This document shows, one piece after another, positions 35,002 through 46,100 of a stretch of DNA of 64,000 nucleotides. Below the pieces are notes generated by a model that searched no databases, had not been told where the DNA came from, and saw only the letters and a list, made by a program, of their open reading frames with translations. Both the position numbers and the translations under genes were made by a program. The first letter of the stretch is position 1. Each line of letters starts with the position of its first letter. The DNA is taken from contig NZ_FOWV01000003.1 of assembly GCF_900115545.1 (NCBI RefSeq), positions 496,001 to 560,000 of the forward strand, in the 5' to 3' direction. The DNA comes from Ralstonia sp. NFACC01 (lineage in GTDB: Bacteria > Pseudomonadota > Gammaproteobacteria > Burkholderiales > Burkholderiaceae).

Positions 35002-35523
35002 TTAGTAGACGATGTCGGCGCGGCGGTTCTGTGCCCACGAGTCTTCGTCGTGGCCGGTCGCTTGCGGCTTTTCCTTGCCCAGGCTCACGGCTTCCATCTG
35101 GCTGTCAGGCACGCCCATGGACGACAGGGCGCGACGCACGGCCTCGGCACGCTTCTGGCCCAGTGCGAGGTTGTATTCGCTGGTGCCGCGCTCGTCGGTG
35201 TTGCCCTGGATCAGGACCTTACGCTGGTTGTGCGACTGTAGGTAGCGCGAGTGCTGGCCCAGGAGGCCTTGGTACTCCGACTTGACCGAGTAGCTGTCGA
35301 AATCGAAGTAAATGCTGCGCTTGGCCAGCGGGCTGTTCGGGTCGGTCAGTTCGTCGCGGCCCACGTCCACCGGGGTCACCGTACGGGCATCAGCGCCCGT
35401 GCCAGCAGCACCGCCCGTACCGTTCTTGGCGGTGTCATCGAGCTTCACGCCCGAGCTGCAAGCGCCCAGGGCCAGCAGCGCGGCAATGGCTGCGAGTTTG
35501 ATCATGGTTTGGGACTTCGACAT
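35002..35523 (-). CDS. pal: Peptidoglycan-associated lipoprotein Pal
   Basis: A 173-residue outer-membrane lipoprotein. The lipobox is LALGAC with C21 as the lipidated residue (LLALGACSSG). The OmpA-like domain holds IYFDFDSYSVK and the peptidoglycan-binding HNQRKVLIQGNTDERGTSEYN region. Pal ties the outer membrane to the cell wall and to TolB during division. It is 29 bases downstream of tolB. Confidence 0.96.
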   Translation of the reverse strand: MSKSQTMIKLAAIAALLALGACSSGVKLDDTAKNGTGGAAGTGADARTVTPVDVGRDELTDPNSPLAKRSIYFDFDSYSVKSEYQGLLGQHSRYLQSHNQRKVLIQGNTDERGTSEYNLALGQKRAEAVRRALSSMGVPDSQMEAVSLGKEKPQATGHDEDSWAQNRRADIVY

Positions 35524-35552
35524 GTCCGATTTCTCCTAGTGGAACAGCTTCG

Positions 35553-36851
35553 TTATTGCATGAAAGGACCCCACGCCGGCTCACGAACTTCGCCGGCCTG
35601 GAGGGAAAGAACCTGACGCGTACGGCCATCGGTCGACACCGCGGCCAACACCGATTTGCCGCCAACGCGCGTGGCATACAGGATGAACTTGCCGTTGGCC
35701 GCAAAGCTCGGCGATTCGTCGTTCGAGGTGTCCGTCAGCGCGTTCACATCGCCGTTGGACAAGTCCTGCGTGTACAGGCGGAAGGCACCCCCCACGCGCG
35801 AGATGTACGCGAGCAGCTTGCCGTCCGGCGACACACGCGGGCTCGTGTTGTAGCTGCCCTTGAACGTCACGCGTTGCGCACCGCCCGACTCCTCTCCGTC
35901 AACCGACATGCGATAGATCTGCGGAGCACCACCACGGTCGCTCGTAAAGTAGATATAACGGCCATCCGGCGAGAACGACGGCTCGGTATCGATCGCGCTG
36001 CTGCGGCTCAGGCGGCGCAGGCCCGAGCCATCGGCGTTGACCAGGTAGACCTGCGTATTGCCATCGCGCGAGAGCGACACCGCCACGTGGCGGCCATCCG
36101 GCGACCAAGCCGGCGCCGAGTTGTTGCCCTTCTGGTTCGAAATGACCGTGCGGCGGCCTGCCACCAGGTCATGCACGTACACCACCGGCTTCTTGCTCTC
36201 GAACGACACATACGCGACCTTGGTGCCGTCCGGCGACCACGACGGCGAAATGATCGGCTCATTGCTCGTCAACGCGATCTGCGGGTTGGCGCCGTCCGAA
36301 TCGGAAATCTGCAGCTGGAACCGGCGGCCGACCTTGGACACGTACGACAGGCGCGTCGCAAAAACGCCGCGCTCGCCAATCAGCTTCTGATAGATGTAAT
36401 CGGCAATTTCGTGTGCAGCCAGGCGCAATTGGCCAGGGCCACGCGTAAGCGACAGGCCGCCCAGGCTTTCGCCCTTTGCGGTGTCGTACAGGCGGAAGCG
36501 GATTTCGTAGCGATCGCCGTTGCGGGTCACGGTGCCGCCCACGAAGGCTGCGGCCCCCTTGGACTTCCAGGCACCCAGGTCAGGCGCCGGGCTTTCCGGC
36601 ACGACCGCCCCGGCCACATCGACGTTTGAGAAGCGGCCGCTGCGCACCAGGTCTGCCCGGACGATGGCCGAGAGGTTTTGCGGAGCCTGTGCCTCGCCCT
36701 GGAAGTTGGCGATCGCGATCGGGTACTGGCTGGCGCCAACGCCCGAGATCTCCACGTTGAGCTGGGCATGGGCCACGCCGGCGCTTGCCGCGGTCAGCAA
36801 CAACGCCTGCGCCGCGCGTCGAAACATCGGGATCCACATCGTTCGCATCAT
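35553..36851 (-). CDS. tolB: Tol-Pal system protein TolB
   Basis: A 432-residue periplasmic protein with signal peptide ending at GVAHA, an N-terminal domain and a six-bladed beta-propeller with repeated WSPDG/FSPDG blades ([60 protein letters not shown]). It contacts Pal and TolA. The start is uncertain: ATG at 36851 has AGGGA at suitable spacing, while ATGs at 36857, 36848 and 36839 are in frame. Confidence 0.94.
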   Translation of the reverse strand: MMRTMWIPMFRRAAQALLLTAASAGVAHAQLNVEISGVGASQYPIAIANFQGEAQAPQNLSAIVRADLVRSGRFSNVDVAGAVVPESPAPDLGAWKSKGAAAFVGGTVTRNGDRYEIRFRLYDTAKGESLGGLSLTRGPGQLRLAAHEIADYIYQKLIGERGVFATRLSYVSKVGRRFQLQISDSDGANPQIALTSNEPIISPSWSPDGTKVAYVSFESKKPVVYVHDLVAGRRTVISNQKGNNSAPAWSPDGRHVAVSLSRDGNTQVYLVNADGSGLRRLSRSSAIDTEPSFSPDGRYIYFTSDRGGAPQIYRMSVDGEESGGAQRVTFKGSYNTSPRVSPDGKLLAYISRVGGAFRLYTQDLSNGDVNALTDTSNDESPSFAANGKFILYATRVGGKSVLAAVSTDGRTRQVLSLQAGEVREPAWGPFMQ

Positions 36852-36924
36852 GTTCATCTTCCCTACTATCAAATCCGGAATCTGAGTACCGTCGGCCGGC
36901 GCCGCCTGCGCGAGCACCGACCCG

Positions 36925-37953
36925 TTATTCCTTTGGCCGGAACGTCAGGATGACGCTCGACGGCGCTTTGCCATTGGTATCGCGTGGCAGCGGGTCAGAA
37001 CGCTCGACCGCGCGCATGACAGCCTCGTCATAGGCGCCGTTGCCGCTCGATTTGGTCAGGCGCTTGGACAAGATCGAACCGTCTGGCGCCATCTGCACCG
37101 ACACGACCGCCGACGGGTTGCCATTGACGGCCGAAGGATCGAACAGGATGTTCGGCTTGACCTTGGCCCGCACACGCTCGGCATACCCTGCCGATGCTGT
37201 ACCGCCCGTGCCCTGGGCATTGCCAACACCACCGCCGGAGCCCGCCACCGTGCCAGTCGCGCCCGCCCCCGCCATTGCGCGCAACCGATCCAGTTGGGCC
37301 TGACGCTGTGCATTGGCACGCGATTCATTCGCCTTACGCTCGGCATCGGCCTTGGCCTTGGCTTCTGCGGCAGCCTTGGCTTTCAATTCCTTCTGCTTCG
37401 CTTCGGCTTCCGCCTTGGCCTTGGCTTCGGCCTGGGCTTGCAGTTGCGCATTCTTGCGAGCCTGCGCCGCGTCGGCAGCAGCCTTTTCAGCCGCTTTTTC
37501 CTTGGCCTGCTGTTCGGCCAAGGCCTTGCGTTGGAGTTCCGCCTGACGGGCTTGTTGCTCTTCCTTCAGACGGGCCTGACGCTGTGCTTCGGCGCGGTCT
37601 TGCGCGGCGCGCCGGGCGAGCTCGGCCTCACGGGCCGCCGCAGCCTCCTGCTCACGCTTGCGCTTCTGCTGCTCAAGCGCGATATCGGCTTCCTCTTCCA
37701 CCTTGGCCGGCGGTGCTTTGATCACCGGTTCCGGCTTGACCTCAGGCACCGGGGCGGACTGCTGCACGGCCTGCTGAACCGCCGCCTCGTCCCACAACTC
37801 GGCCTCTTCGCCGCGCGGGGTGCTGCTCTGCCACTGCACGCCAAAGTACAGAAAGATGAGCAGCAGAATGTGTGTCAGGACCGCCAGCCCGAACGCGCGC
37901 AGCGTGCCGCGCTCGCGAACAGGCTCGTAACGGTGCAACGACGTCGTAGCCAT
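36925..37953 (-). CDS. tolA: Cell envelope integrity protein TolA
   Basis: A 342-residue protein with an N-terminal inner-membrane helix ([20 protein letters not shown], about 20-39), a long Ala/Lys/Glu/Gln helical stalk rich in [12 protein letters not shown]-type repeats (about 90-225), and a C-terminal domain in the TonB/TolA fold ([20 protein letters not shown]). It transmits proton-motive-force energy from TolQR across the periplasm to TolB-Pal. It follows tolR by 37 bases. Confidence 0.95.
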   Translation of the reverse strand: MATTSLHRYEPVRERGTLRAFGLAVLTHILLLIFLYFGVQWQSSTPRGEEAELWDEAAVQQAVQQSAPVPEVKPEPVIKAPPAKVEEEADIALEQQKRKREQEAAAAREAELARRAAQDRAEAQRQARLKEEQQARQAELQRKALAEQQAKEKAAEKAAADAAQARKNAQLQAQAEAKAKAEAEAKQKELKAKAAAEAKAKADAERKANESRANAQRQAQLDRLRAMAGAGATGTVAGSGGGVGNAQGTGGTASAGYAERVRAKVKPNILFDPSAVNGNPSAVVSVQMAPDGSILSKRLTKSSGNGAYDEAVMRAVERSDPLPRDTNGKAPSSVILTFRPKE

Positions 37954-37990
37954 GACGATCAGGTTGCCTCGCCCGGATTCTTCAACGTGC

Positions 37991-38425
37991 TCATGACGAT
38001 TTCACCATCAGGCCGACGCGCTTCACGCCATCGCCCTTGAGCACGCTCATCACGGTCAGCACGCGGTCGTACTGGACCGACTTGTCGGCGGCAATCACGA
38101 CGGGCTGATCGGGGTTTTCGTCAGTGCGCTGCTTCACAAATGCGCGCAGCTCGTTGTTGTTGGCGAGCTTCTGCTCGATTGCTCCCGAACCTGTTTTGAC
38201 GCGAGCAAGGATCGTGCCGTCACCCTTGATGGTCACGACGATGGGTGGCTGGGTCTGCTGCGGCGTGGCGTTGGCCACCGACGGCAGATTGACCACCCCC
38301 GGGTTCACCACGGGCGCCGCCACCATGAAGATGACCAGCAGCACCAACATCACGTCGATGTACGGAACGACGTTGATGTCGGCCTTGGCCCGTCGGGCGC
38401 GGCGCGTTCGCTGGATGGTAGCCAT
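37991..38425 (-). CDS. tolR: Tol-Pal motor protein TolR
   Basis: A 144-residue ExbD/TolR protein with one membrane helix containing the proton-path aspartate (NVVPYIDVMLVLLVIFMVAAP, D at about residue 24), and a periplasmic C-terminal domain with PVVIAADKSVQYDRVLTVM. With TolQ it forms the proton-driven motor. It starts 12 bases after the tolQ stop. Confidence 0.95.
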   Translation of the reverse strand: MATIQRTRRARRAKADINVVPYIDVMLVLLVIFMVAAPVVNPGVVNLPSVANATPQQTQPPIVVTIKGDGTILARVKTGSGAIEQKLANNNELRAFVKQRTDENPDQPVVIAADKSVQYDRVLTVMSVLKGDGVKRVGLMVKSS

Positions 38426-38437
38426 GAGCGCGGCTCC

Positions 38438-39130
38438 TTAGCGCGTCTGGCGCTGGAGGATGTTCGAGAACTCTTCCATAAAGCTCTCGAAGCGGTTGGC
38501 CAGGCGGTCCATCTCGGTGGCGTAGCGGTTGTAGGCAATCACCGCCGGAATGGCCGCAAACAGGCCGATGGCCGTGGCGACCAGCGCTTCGGCAATACCA
38601 GGCGCCACGGCCGATAGCGTGGCCTGCTGCACGTTGGACAGGCCGCGGAAGGCGTTCATGATCCCCCATACGGTACCGAACAGGCCGATATACGGACTGA
38701 CCGAGCCAACCGACGCCAGGAATGGCAGGTGAGATTCAAGCGAATCCATCTCGCGCTGGTAGGCCGCACGCATGGCACGGCGCGAGGCATCGAGAATGGC
38801 GCTCGGATCGCCGCCGCCGCGCTGCAGCTCGCGCGCCTTGAGGTATTCGCGCATGCCGGCTTCAAAGATGCGCTCCAGCGCACCGGTCGTGTGGCGGTTG
38901 TTGGCAGCGCTCTGATACAGCGCCTGCAGGTCGCCGCCGGCCCAGAAATCGCGCTCGAACGATTCGGTCTGGCTGCGCGCGGCGCGCAAGGCAAAGGCTT
39001 TGCGGAAGATGTACGTCCAGGAGAACAGCGACATCACCAGCAGCAGGCCCATGACGAATTGGACCAGGAGGCTGGCGTGCAGCACCAGCGAGACGATCGA
39101 CAGATCTTGTGTGACCTCGACGGGATTCAT
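38438..39130 (-). CDS. tolQ: Tol-Pal motor protein TolQ
   Basis: A 230-residue MotA/TolQ/ExbB family channel protein with three membrane helices (LLVQFVMGLLLVMSLFSWTYI; VSPYIGLFGTVWGIMNAF; VATAIGLFAAIPAVIAYN). The start MNPVEVTQDL at 39130 overlaps the ybgC stop by four bases, showing translational coupling; the frame extends further upstream to 39202 but that lies inside ybgC. Confidence 0.95.
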   Translation of the reverse strand: MNPVEVTQDLSIVSLVLHASLLVQFVMGLLLVMSLFSWTYIFRKAFALRAARSQTESFERDFWAGGDLQALYQSAANNRHTTGALERIFEAGMREYLKARELQRGGGDPSAILDASRRAMRAAYQREMDSLESHLPFLASVGSVSPYIGLFGTVWGIMNAFRGLSNVQQATLSAVAPGIAEALVATAIGLFAAIPAVIAYNRYATEMDRLANRFESFMEEFSNILQRQTR

Positions 39131-39531
39131 GCGGCGGCTTTGATGGTTGCGAGTACGGGAGCGGGAATCGGGGTCGGCCGGAAAGTGAGCCGGTCTACAC
39201 ATCCAACACGAATCGTGCCTGATGCGAGCAAAACGTCGCCGCGCCAGCCTTCTTGGGCGAATTGGACCGACGCGGAGCCGACCCGTTCCATACGCGAACG
39301 GATCTGCAGCAGGTCATCCAGGCGTGCTGGCGCGCGGTAGTCCACGGCGGTGCTACGCACCACGAAAATGGCCCCGGTCGTGTCGGCCAGCGCCTGCTGG
39401 TCGACCCCCAGTGCGCGCAGCCACTCAGTGCGTGCGCGCTCAAAAAATTTCAAATAGTTGGCGTAAAACACCACGCCACCCGCGTCGGTATCTTCCCAAT
39501 ACACACGCAGGTTCCAGTCAAAAGAAGCCAT
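39127..39531 (-). CDS. ybgC: Tol-Pal associated acyl-CoA thioesterase YbgC
   Basis: A 134-residue hot-dog fold thioesterase acting on short acyl-CoA. The catalytic aspartate is in YWEDTDAGGVVFYANYLKFFE, the 4-hydroxybenzoyl-CoA thioesterase-type motif. It is the first gene of the ybgC-tolQ-tolR-tolA-tolB-pal-cpoB operon and overlaps tolQ by four bases. Confidence 0.94.
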   Translation of the reverse strand: MASFDWNLRVYWEDTDAGGVVFYANYLKFFERARTEWLRALGVDQQALADTTGAIFVVRSTAVDYRAPARLDDLLQIRSRMERVGSASVQFAQEGWRGDVLLASGTIRVGCVDRLTFRPTPIPAPVLATIKAAA

Positions 39532-39600
39532 CGGGTAATTTTACCAACACGCAAGTGACGGCCAGCCATCCACCGACCGGCCGAGGGCTTGCGCTGGAAT

Positions 39601-40353
39601 TCAGGCCATGCCTCGCGTCACGCTGGTGGCCGAGAATGACTGGCAAACGGGCATCAGCTCCATCGCGTTGACATTGAAGTGCGCGGGAAGCGCCGCCATC
39701 CAGTAGACGGCCTCGGCGATGTCGTCGGCGGTCAACGCTTCCGTGCCCTCGTAGACCTTCTCCACGCGGGCATCGTCGCCCTTGAAACGCACGTTGGAAA
39801 ACTCCGTACCGGAGCAAAGGCCTGGCTCGACGTTCGATACACGTACGCGGGTACCGGTCAGGTCTGCACGCAAATTCAACGAAAACTGGCGCACGAACGC
39901 TTTGGTAGCGCCATACACGTTGCCGCCCGGGTACGGGTACGTCCCGGCGATCGAGCCAATATTGATGATGTGACCACGATTGCGTTCGACCATGGCCGGA
40001 AGCAACGCACGCGTCATATGCACCAGCCCGGAGCAATTGGTGCCGATCATGCGGTCCCAATCGGTCAGGTCAGCACGCTGGGCGGGTTCGAGGCCCAGCG
40101 CCAGACCGGCGTTGTTGACCAGCACGTCGACTTCGCGCCACCCCTCGGGCAGCGTACCCGGCAGCGCAGCAACGGCGTCGGCATCCAGCACGTCCAGCAC
40201 GAACGGCAGCACGGCGTCGCCCAATTCAGCCTTGAGCGCATCAAGGCGGTCCTGGCGGCGGCCTGCCGCGATCACACGATGGCCTTCTCGCACAAAACGC
40301 CGCGCGATGGCCGCGCCGAACCCAGCCGTTGCGCCGGTCACGAATACGATCAT
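39601..40353 (-). CDS. ydfG: Short-chain dehydrogenase, YdfG-like 3-hydroxy acid dehydrogenase
   Basis: A 250-residue classical SDR. The cofactor motif TGATAGFGAAIARRF is at the N-terminus, NNAG at about residue 83, and the catalytic Ser-Tyr-Lys set in NIGSIAGTYPYPGGNVYGATKAF. The overall sequence matches E. coli YdfG (NADP-dependent 3-hydroxyacid / malonic semialdehyde reductase), including VEPGLCSGTEFSNVRFKGD near residue 180. It is monocistronic, 69 bases downstream of the ybgC start on the same strand. Confidence 0.85.
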   Translation of the reverse strand: MIVFVTGATAGFGAAIARRFVREGHRVIAAGRRQDRLDALKAELGDAVLPFVLDVLDADAVAALPGTLPEGWREVDVLVNNAGLALGLEPAQRADLTDWDRMIGTNCSGLVHMTRALLPAMVERNRGHIINIGSIAGTYPYPGGNVYGATKAFVRQFSLNLRADLTGTRVRVSNVEPGLCSGTEFSNVRFKGDDARVEKVYEGTEALTADDIAEAVYWMAALPAHFNVNAMELMPVCQSFSATSVTRGMA

Positions 40354-40755
40354 GGAAGTGTCTCCGGGCCTGAAAAAACGAAAGGTCAGAGTTTACCTGA
40401 AGCGTTGTGTGGTATTGCACCGCAATGTGCGCGTCGGCACGCCCGCTTCTTGCAGCGGCCATGGGGCTGTCGTACACTCGCGGGCAACCATTCCACCTTG
40501 CGCGACTGGCGAATCCTGAAGCTGCTTTGAGCGGCTTCGACATGTGGGCAGCGACCACGAGGAAGCGCAAGGTTTCTGGCGTCATGCACAACGGCGCCTG
40601 CCGCTCGCCTGGGCAGCGAATGGGAAGCACAGGGTGACTTGGACACCCGCTGCAATCGGCCAACCCCGAGCGCAGTCGTTCAAGCCGCGCGCATGTTTCC
40701 CCACGCCTCGCCCGATCTCCGCCATTTCCGTTTCGTTTCAGACCAGACACTCGCC
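40354..40755. other. Intergenic region upstream of glyA
   Basis: These 402 bases separate the divergent SDR gene and glyA. Open frames here are short and overlapping without family similarity, so I call no gene. An inverted repeat ATTGCACCGCAAT lies at 40414-40426 and a small hairpin GGGTG-ACTTGGA-CACCC at 40632-40648. I saw nothing resembling the conserved cores of a glycine riboswitch. Confidence 0.4.
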
Positions 40756-42003
40756 ATGTTCGAACGCAGCCGCTATACGATCGACCAGATCGATCCCGAA
40801 ATCTTTGCCGCCATCCAGAAGGAAAATCAGCGTCAGGAAGACCACATCGAGCTAATTGCCTCCGAGAACTACACCTCCCCGGCCGTGATGGCCGCGCAGG
40901 GCTCGCAACTGACCAACAAGTACGCCGAGGGCTATCCCGGCAAGCGTTACTACGGCGGTTGCGAATATGTGGACGTGGTGGAACAGCTCGCCATCGACCG
41001 CGTGAAGCAGCTCTTTGGCGCGGAAGCCGCCAACGTGCAGCCGAACTCGGGCTCGCAGGCCAACCAGGGCGTGTTCTTCGCCGTGCTCAAGCCGGGCGAC
41101 ACGATCATGGGCATGAGCCTGGCCGAAGGCGGCCACCTGACGCACGGCATGGCGCTCAACATGAGCGGCAAGTGGTTCAACGTTGTGAGCTACGGCCTGA
41201 ACGCGCAGGAAGACATCGATTACGACGCGCTCGAAGCCCTGGCGCAAGAGAAGAAGCCGAAGCTGATCATCGCGGGCGCATCGGCATTTGCGCTGCGCAT
41301 CGATTTCGAGCGCATCGGCAAGATCGCCAAGTCGATCGGCGCGTACTTCATGGTGGACATGGCGCACTACGCCGGCCTGATCGCCGCTGGTGTGTACCCG
41401 AACCCGGTGCCGCACGCAGACTTTGTCACGACGACCACGCACAAGAGCCTGCGCGGCCCGCGCGGCGGCGTGATCCTGATGAAGGCTGAACACGAAAAGG
41501 CCATCAACTCGGCGATCTTCCCGGGTATCCAGGGCGGCCCGCTGATGCACGTGATCGCCGGCAAGGCAGTGGCGTTCAAGGAAGCCCTGTCGCCGGAGTT
41601 CAAGGCTTATCAGCAACAGGTCGTGAAAAACGCTGCCGCCATGGCCGAAACGCTGATGGCCCGTGGCCTGCGTATCGTGTCGGGCCGCACCGAAAGCCAC
41701 GTGATGCTGGTCGATCTGCGCGCCAAGAAAATCACCGGTAAGGAAGCTGAGAAGGTGCTGGGTGACGCACACATCACCGTCAATAAGAACGCGATTCCGA
41801 ATGACCCGGAAAAGCCGTTCGTGACGTCGGGCGTGCGCCTGGGTTCGCCGGCCATGACCACGCGTGGCTTTAAGGAAGCGGAGGCCGTGAAGGTCGCCCA
41901 CCTGATCGCCGATGTGCTGGACAATCCGCACGACGAAGCGAACATCGCCGCCGTGCGCGCCAAGGTGGCCGAGCTGACCAAGCAGTTCCCGGTCTACGCC
42001 TAA
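40756..42003 (+). CDS. glyA: Serine hydroxymethyltransferase
   Basis: A 415-residue PLP enzyme interconverting serine and glycine with tetrahydrofolate, the main source of one-carbon units. The PLP lysine is in [14 protein letters not shown] (about residue 229), with [18 protein letters not shown] near the N-terminus and the NSGSQANQG motif. ATG 40756 gives the normal start [17 protein letters not shown]; the longer frame from 40639 is not conserved. nrdR follows after 125 bases. Confidence 0.97.
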   Translation: MFERSRYTIDQIDPEIFAAIQKENQRQEDHIELIASENYTSPAVMAAQGSQLTNKYAEGYPGKRYYGGCEYVDVVEQLAIDRVKQLFGAEAANVQPNSGSQANQGVFFAVLKPGDTIMGMSLAEGGHLTHGMALNMSGKWFNVVSYGLNAQEDIDYDALEALAQEKKPKLIIAGASAFALRIDFERIGKIAKSIGAYFMVDMAHYAGLIAAGVYPNPVPHADFVTTTTHKSLRGPRGGVILMKAEHEKAINSAIFPGIQGGPLMHVIAGKAVAFKEALSPEFKAYQQQVVKNAAAMAETLMARGLRIVSGRTESHVMLVDLRAKKITGKEAEKVLGDAHITVNKNAIPNDPEKPFVTSGVRLGSPAMTTRGFKEAEAVKVAHLIADVLDNPHDEANIAAVRAKVAELTKQFPVYA

Positions 42004-42128
42004 GGCATCCGCCGATGGCCGGATCTTCCGGCCACGTAGTACCCTGCCGCGATGCGCCTGCCCAGGCCATCGCGGCGTTGTTCTTTTAGCGCAGTGCGTT
42101 CTTTGAGGTTGCCGAGGAGACCACCGGC

Positions 42129-42593
42129 ATGAAATGCCCCTTTTGCGGCCACGCGGCCACCCAGGTGATTGATACCCGCATGTCGGAAGAAGGCGACACC
42201 GTGCGCCGCCGCCGTCGTTGCGAATCCTGCGACCGCCGCTTCACGACCTACGAACGTATCGAGCTGTTCTTTCCGGCCGTCGTCAAAAAGAACGGCAGCC
42301 GCGTCGACTATGACCGCAACAAGGTCAAGGATTCCATGCGGCTGGCGCTGCGCAAGCGCCCCGTATCCGCCGAGGCCATCGACGAGGCCATCGCCCGCAT
42401 CGAAGAAAAACTCCTCAGCCACGGCGAGAAGGAAATCGGCAGTGACCGCGTGGGCGAGCTCGTGATGCGCGAACTCAAGCGGCTGGACAAGATCGGGTAC
42501 ATCCGGTTTGCGTCGGTGTATCGGAGTTTTGAGGATCTGGCAGAGTTTCGGGACGTGTTGGATGAGGTTGCGGCGACGAATGTGCGGAAATAG
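42129..42593 (+). CDS. nrdR: Transcriptional repressor NrdR
   Basis: A 154-residue repressor of ribonucleotide reductase genes. The N-terminal zinc ribbon is [15 protein letters not shown] plus [16 protein letters not shown] (residues 3-51), followed by the ATP-cone domain ([20 protein letters not shown]). It senses ATP/dATP and binds NrdR boxes. GAGGAGA precedes the ATG. It is followed by a bidirectional terminator. Confidence 0.97.
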   Translation: MKCPFCGHAATQVIDTRMSEEGDTVRRRRRCESCDRRFTTYERIELFFPAVVKKNGSRVDYDRNKVKDSMRLALRKRPVSAEAIDEAIARIEEKLLSHGEKEIGSDRVGELVMRELKRLDKIGYIRFASVYRSFEDLAEFRDVLDEVAATNVRK

Positions 42594-42594
42594 A

Positions 42595-42620
42595 AAAGGG
42601 CCCAGATGGGCCCTTTCTTG
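42595..42620. terminator. Bidirectional terminator between nrdR and pilE
   Basis: AAAGGGCCC, loop AGAT and GGGCCCTTT form a nine-base-pair perfect stem. The plus strand continues TTTCTTGTTTTC and the minus strand also has a T-run (CCCTTTTC). It sits between the convergent nrdR and pilE genes. Confidence 0.9.
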
Positions 42621-42627
42621 TTTTCTG

Positions 42628-43110
42628 TTACCAACACTGTGCTGACGTGGTACCCGCAGCCATGTTGGCGTTGCCTTGCACGCCGAGTTGGTTGATGGTG
42701 TATGTCCCACACGCATCGGCCGTCTGCGGACTGACCGGAACAGCGGAAGCGGAATAGCCGGGCGCTGCAGCACCACTCGCGCCGGCCGTGCCCGTTACCG
42801 CAACATTGAGCTGATAGTACGACTGCGTGCCAGACTGAATGGCGAACGGAAAACTCGCCGCCGCATAGCCGAGTGAAGCGGGTGACGCAGCGTAGTTATT
42901 CTGCAGCGTAAAAAACCGCTCCTGACGCACTGCCAAATCCAGCAGTGCGGTCTTCGCGTCTGCCCGGTGCGATTTGAGGATGTATTGCTGGTACGACGGA
43001 TAGGCAATACGGGCCAGGATGGCGATGATCGCTACCGTGATCATCAATTCCATCAGTGAGAAACCGCCTTCGCTACGCGACAGGGCAGACGTTGCATTTC
43101 GGCTCATCAT
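42628..43110 (-). CDS. pilE: Type IV minor pilin PilE
   Basis: A 160-residue type IV prepilin. The leader ends SRSEGG and cleavage would give mature FSLMELMITVAIIAILA with Glu at position 5 and the hydrophobic assembly helix. The C-terminus has a cysteine pair (DACGTY and QCW) framing the usual disulfide loop. It is the last gene of the fimT-pilV-pilW-pilX-pilY1-pilE operon; its ATG at 43110 overlaps the pilY1 stop (TAATG), with a second ATG directly after it. Confidence 0.9.
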   Translation of the reverse strand: MMSRNATSALSRSEGGFSLMELMITVAIIAILARIAYPSYQQYILKSHRADAKTALLDLAVRQERFFTLQNNYAASPASLGYAAASFPFAIQSGTQSYYQLNVAVTGTAGASGAAAPGYSASAVPVSPQTADACGTYTINQLGVQGNANMAAGTTSAQCW

Positions 43111-46100
43111 TAGCGTAGCTTGGTCCAAGTCATGCGCGAGCCGACACCAGCTGCGCTCGGGTTGATCTGGTTCACAGTACCTGTTCCGCTCACAGTTTGC
43201 TGCACCAGATACGGCAGCTTGTTGGCGGTCACGATAGACGGTGTGCCGGTACCACTCAAACCGATACCGCTGACAATGCCGCCGTTGAGAGTCGGGAAGT
43301 TATTGTTGTTGTCACCGAAGAACGAGGCAGTGCCCGCCCCACCCGATGCGACAGAGATCGCCATGGTGTAGCCAGACGCAGGCGTCGAGGTACAGGACAA
43401 AACCTGTTGGGTTCCTGGCACCGTAGTGTTGACGATGAACATGCCATAGGCCAGCGTTGGGTTATAAACCACCTGCTCATAGTTGGTGACCGCGCTCGAA
43501 CCAGAGCCCGTGGTGGTGCTTGGCAACGCGAGCTTCCAGCCGAACTGGGTATTGGCAGTACTGCTGGTGCCACACGTTGTCGAACCCACCCAGCACACCT
43601 TGTTGTTGCTCACAGTCCGGTACGACGGCGTCGTGCCCGAGCTGACCGAGGTGTTCGTAATGCTCTGCGTCTGCAGAGTCGACGCAGTCACTGTCTGCGG
43701 GCCCGTCAGAGTTGCATAAACCTCAGCCGCCGGTGCGATCGCGTTCCAAGCGTTCATGTTCCAGTCCCAGACACCATACAGAGACTGCGCAGTGTTGCTG
43801 GAATAGGCGGCAGCGCTGGTCTGCGTTACGGGGAAAGCCTGACCCGTGCCGAAGCTGACGAGCACACGCGGCGCGCCCGTGCCGCTACCCGGGATGGCGG
43901 CGACCGCCACCTTGCTGGTAATCGGTTGACCGGCCGGCGTTGAGAACAGCGGCGCGCTGGAAACGCTCCACGATGCAGGATTTTGCGACGTCAGATCGAA
44001 ACGCCAGACGTTGCCGAACGCATCGCCTGCGTACACGTAGTCGGTAATGTGGTCGCCATCAAGATCCGCTGGCGTTACATAGGCGATGCCGTTCTTGTTG
44101 TTCGCTTTCAGGGGGTCCTTGCTCGGACCGTAGCCAGTGTCGAGGTAGTAGAAGGATGTGGTTCCATCGCTTGCCACCAGCATGATGTACAGACCTGCGC
44201 CACCGCTCGAGCTATTCAAACCATTTCCGAACAGCACCGCCCAATTGCCATTGTGGAGACGCCGGATCACTGGGGTCCCGTAGGTGTTACCAAGATAGCT
44301 GGCACAACCGGCGACGTTGGTGCACTTGAGGTTGGCGGACGACCATTCGCCGATAACCAGCGAGCTGGCGTTGCTCTCACTAAAGTTCGCGGGATTAGTG
44401 ATATCAAGGGCATAAAGAGCGCCCGTGCCTACGCTCGTGTTGTCCGCAATCGCCCCGGCGGCATTGCCACCACCACCCAGCCCACCGACCAGCCACGTAT
44501 GCCAGGCATTGTTGTAGTAAAGCTCGCCTGTACCGGGAGTCGCATCCACATACAGATTGTGGGCATACGACGGGGAGCTGAAATCCAGTTTGCCGTTGGT
44601 GTTGTAGATGGTGTTCAGGGCCGCCGCCGGCATGTAGGCAAGAACTTCCTTCCCGTCGTTCGGTGTCGTCGCCGTGGTGAACTTGCCGTTGGCATCGTAG
44701 CCCCCAGCACGGAAACCATGCAGCATGCCGTCATTGGCGCCCACGTACACAACATTGGCACGCTGAGCATTATTGGTCTTGAAGACGGCATAGCTACCGG
44801 CAGGTTCGGACGGTGTTGCCGACGAGTAAAGAGAATCCACCCAAGGCCCGGTATACGGTGCCGATGGCGCACCGACCCAGGTCGGGCTGGAATTCATAAT
44901 GTCGCCCATCACGCCAGTACGGGAGCGGAATGACCCACCATTGGCGACTTCATTGGTGCGATCACCGCGCAAATAAGCCTGGCGAGGGCTGCTTGCACCA
45001 CTGGCTGAGGCGCTGTCTAACGCAGACTTTTGCGCAGACGTAAGGTTTGACCATTGGAACGGAATGCCGCTGGTGCCATTCCACGTCAAAATGTTCCGCG
45101 CTGACGGGGCCTGCGCCGTCACAGTCGACGTAGAGCTGATAGCCGGGCATGCCCCGCCGGTCAGGGTGCAACTGGCATTCCAGTTGGCATTGGTCGCGAT
45201 GGAGACAATGCCCGTGGTCGGGTCCATCACTAGGTTCTGCGCGGTCAGCTCCCCCCACCAGTTCGTCGGATGGTAGTAGGCCAGATACACCTGCGTCCCA
45301 GCCTCCACGCGAGCCGATTGCTGCACGTTGGTACCCGCCGAACTGTTCGCCTGCCCGACTGGCGCAGCCTTGAAACAAGTAATTTCGTGCACGTTGCTGC
45401 CCCCGCCCGTACCGGCTGAGAAGCCGAAGCGGAATGACGCAGGCAACGGCCCATTCGACGCGGTAATGCTCTGGTTTGTGATCACAGGCTGGGCCGTGCC
45501 GCCATTCACGCTATATGAGAGGCTCAGCAGACCGTCTTGCGTGATGCTCAGCGCGTAGGTGATGGGCGTCGCGTTCCCGCGCACCGCCTTGCTTCCGCCG
45601 GCCGAGTTTTTCCCAGCAGCCTCCTGGCTGTACAGGGTCACGTTGCTGCCAAGCGTATCGCCCGAAATGTAGTTGTAGTTGTAGGTCAGCTTGTCGTTGG
45701 TTTTAGCGCCATTTTTGATGCTGGCGCCGGTCGAGTCTGTCTGCGTCGTGCCACTAAAGTTATAGAGATTGCCTGCAGCACAGGTTTTTTGCACGGCGCT
45801 CATCTGCGACGTCGCATTTAGGCCGGAAGGATAGTACTTGGGGTAAGTCGCCGACAGGTTCGCCCAGTTGGTATTGCCCGCGCCTCGCAAGCTGATGCGA
45901 TTGGGGATCGCGCCGACACCAGAGTTCGTGTTGTCCCCGGCGTTCGAAAAGTTGCCAAACTCGTCGATCCCCAGGCCGATATAACCACCCTGTACACCGT
46001 CGTACGTGGGGTTGCCGTTGGAACAGCTGTAACCGAGACTCCCCCCCAGCGCACCGACTGTCGCCGGTTTTGAGCCGTCGGCGAGAAAAAAGCTGATACC

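Noticed and set aside
40354-40755. Possible glycine riboswitch before glyA
   Set aside because: The region is long enough, but conserved aptamer cores were not recognised.
40852-41931. 359-codon open frame on the minus strand
   Set aside because: It is antisense to glyA; rich in His/Arg/Val in the pattern of reverse-frame artefacts.
43110-43140. Frameshift between pilY1 and pilE
   Set aside because: The stop and start share bases in a TAATGATG overlap, which is normal coupling, and both proteins are complete.
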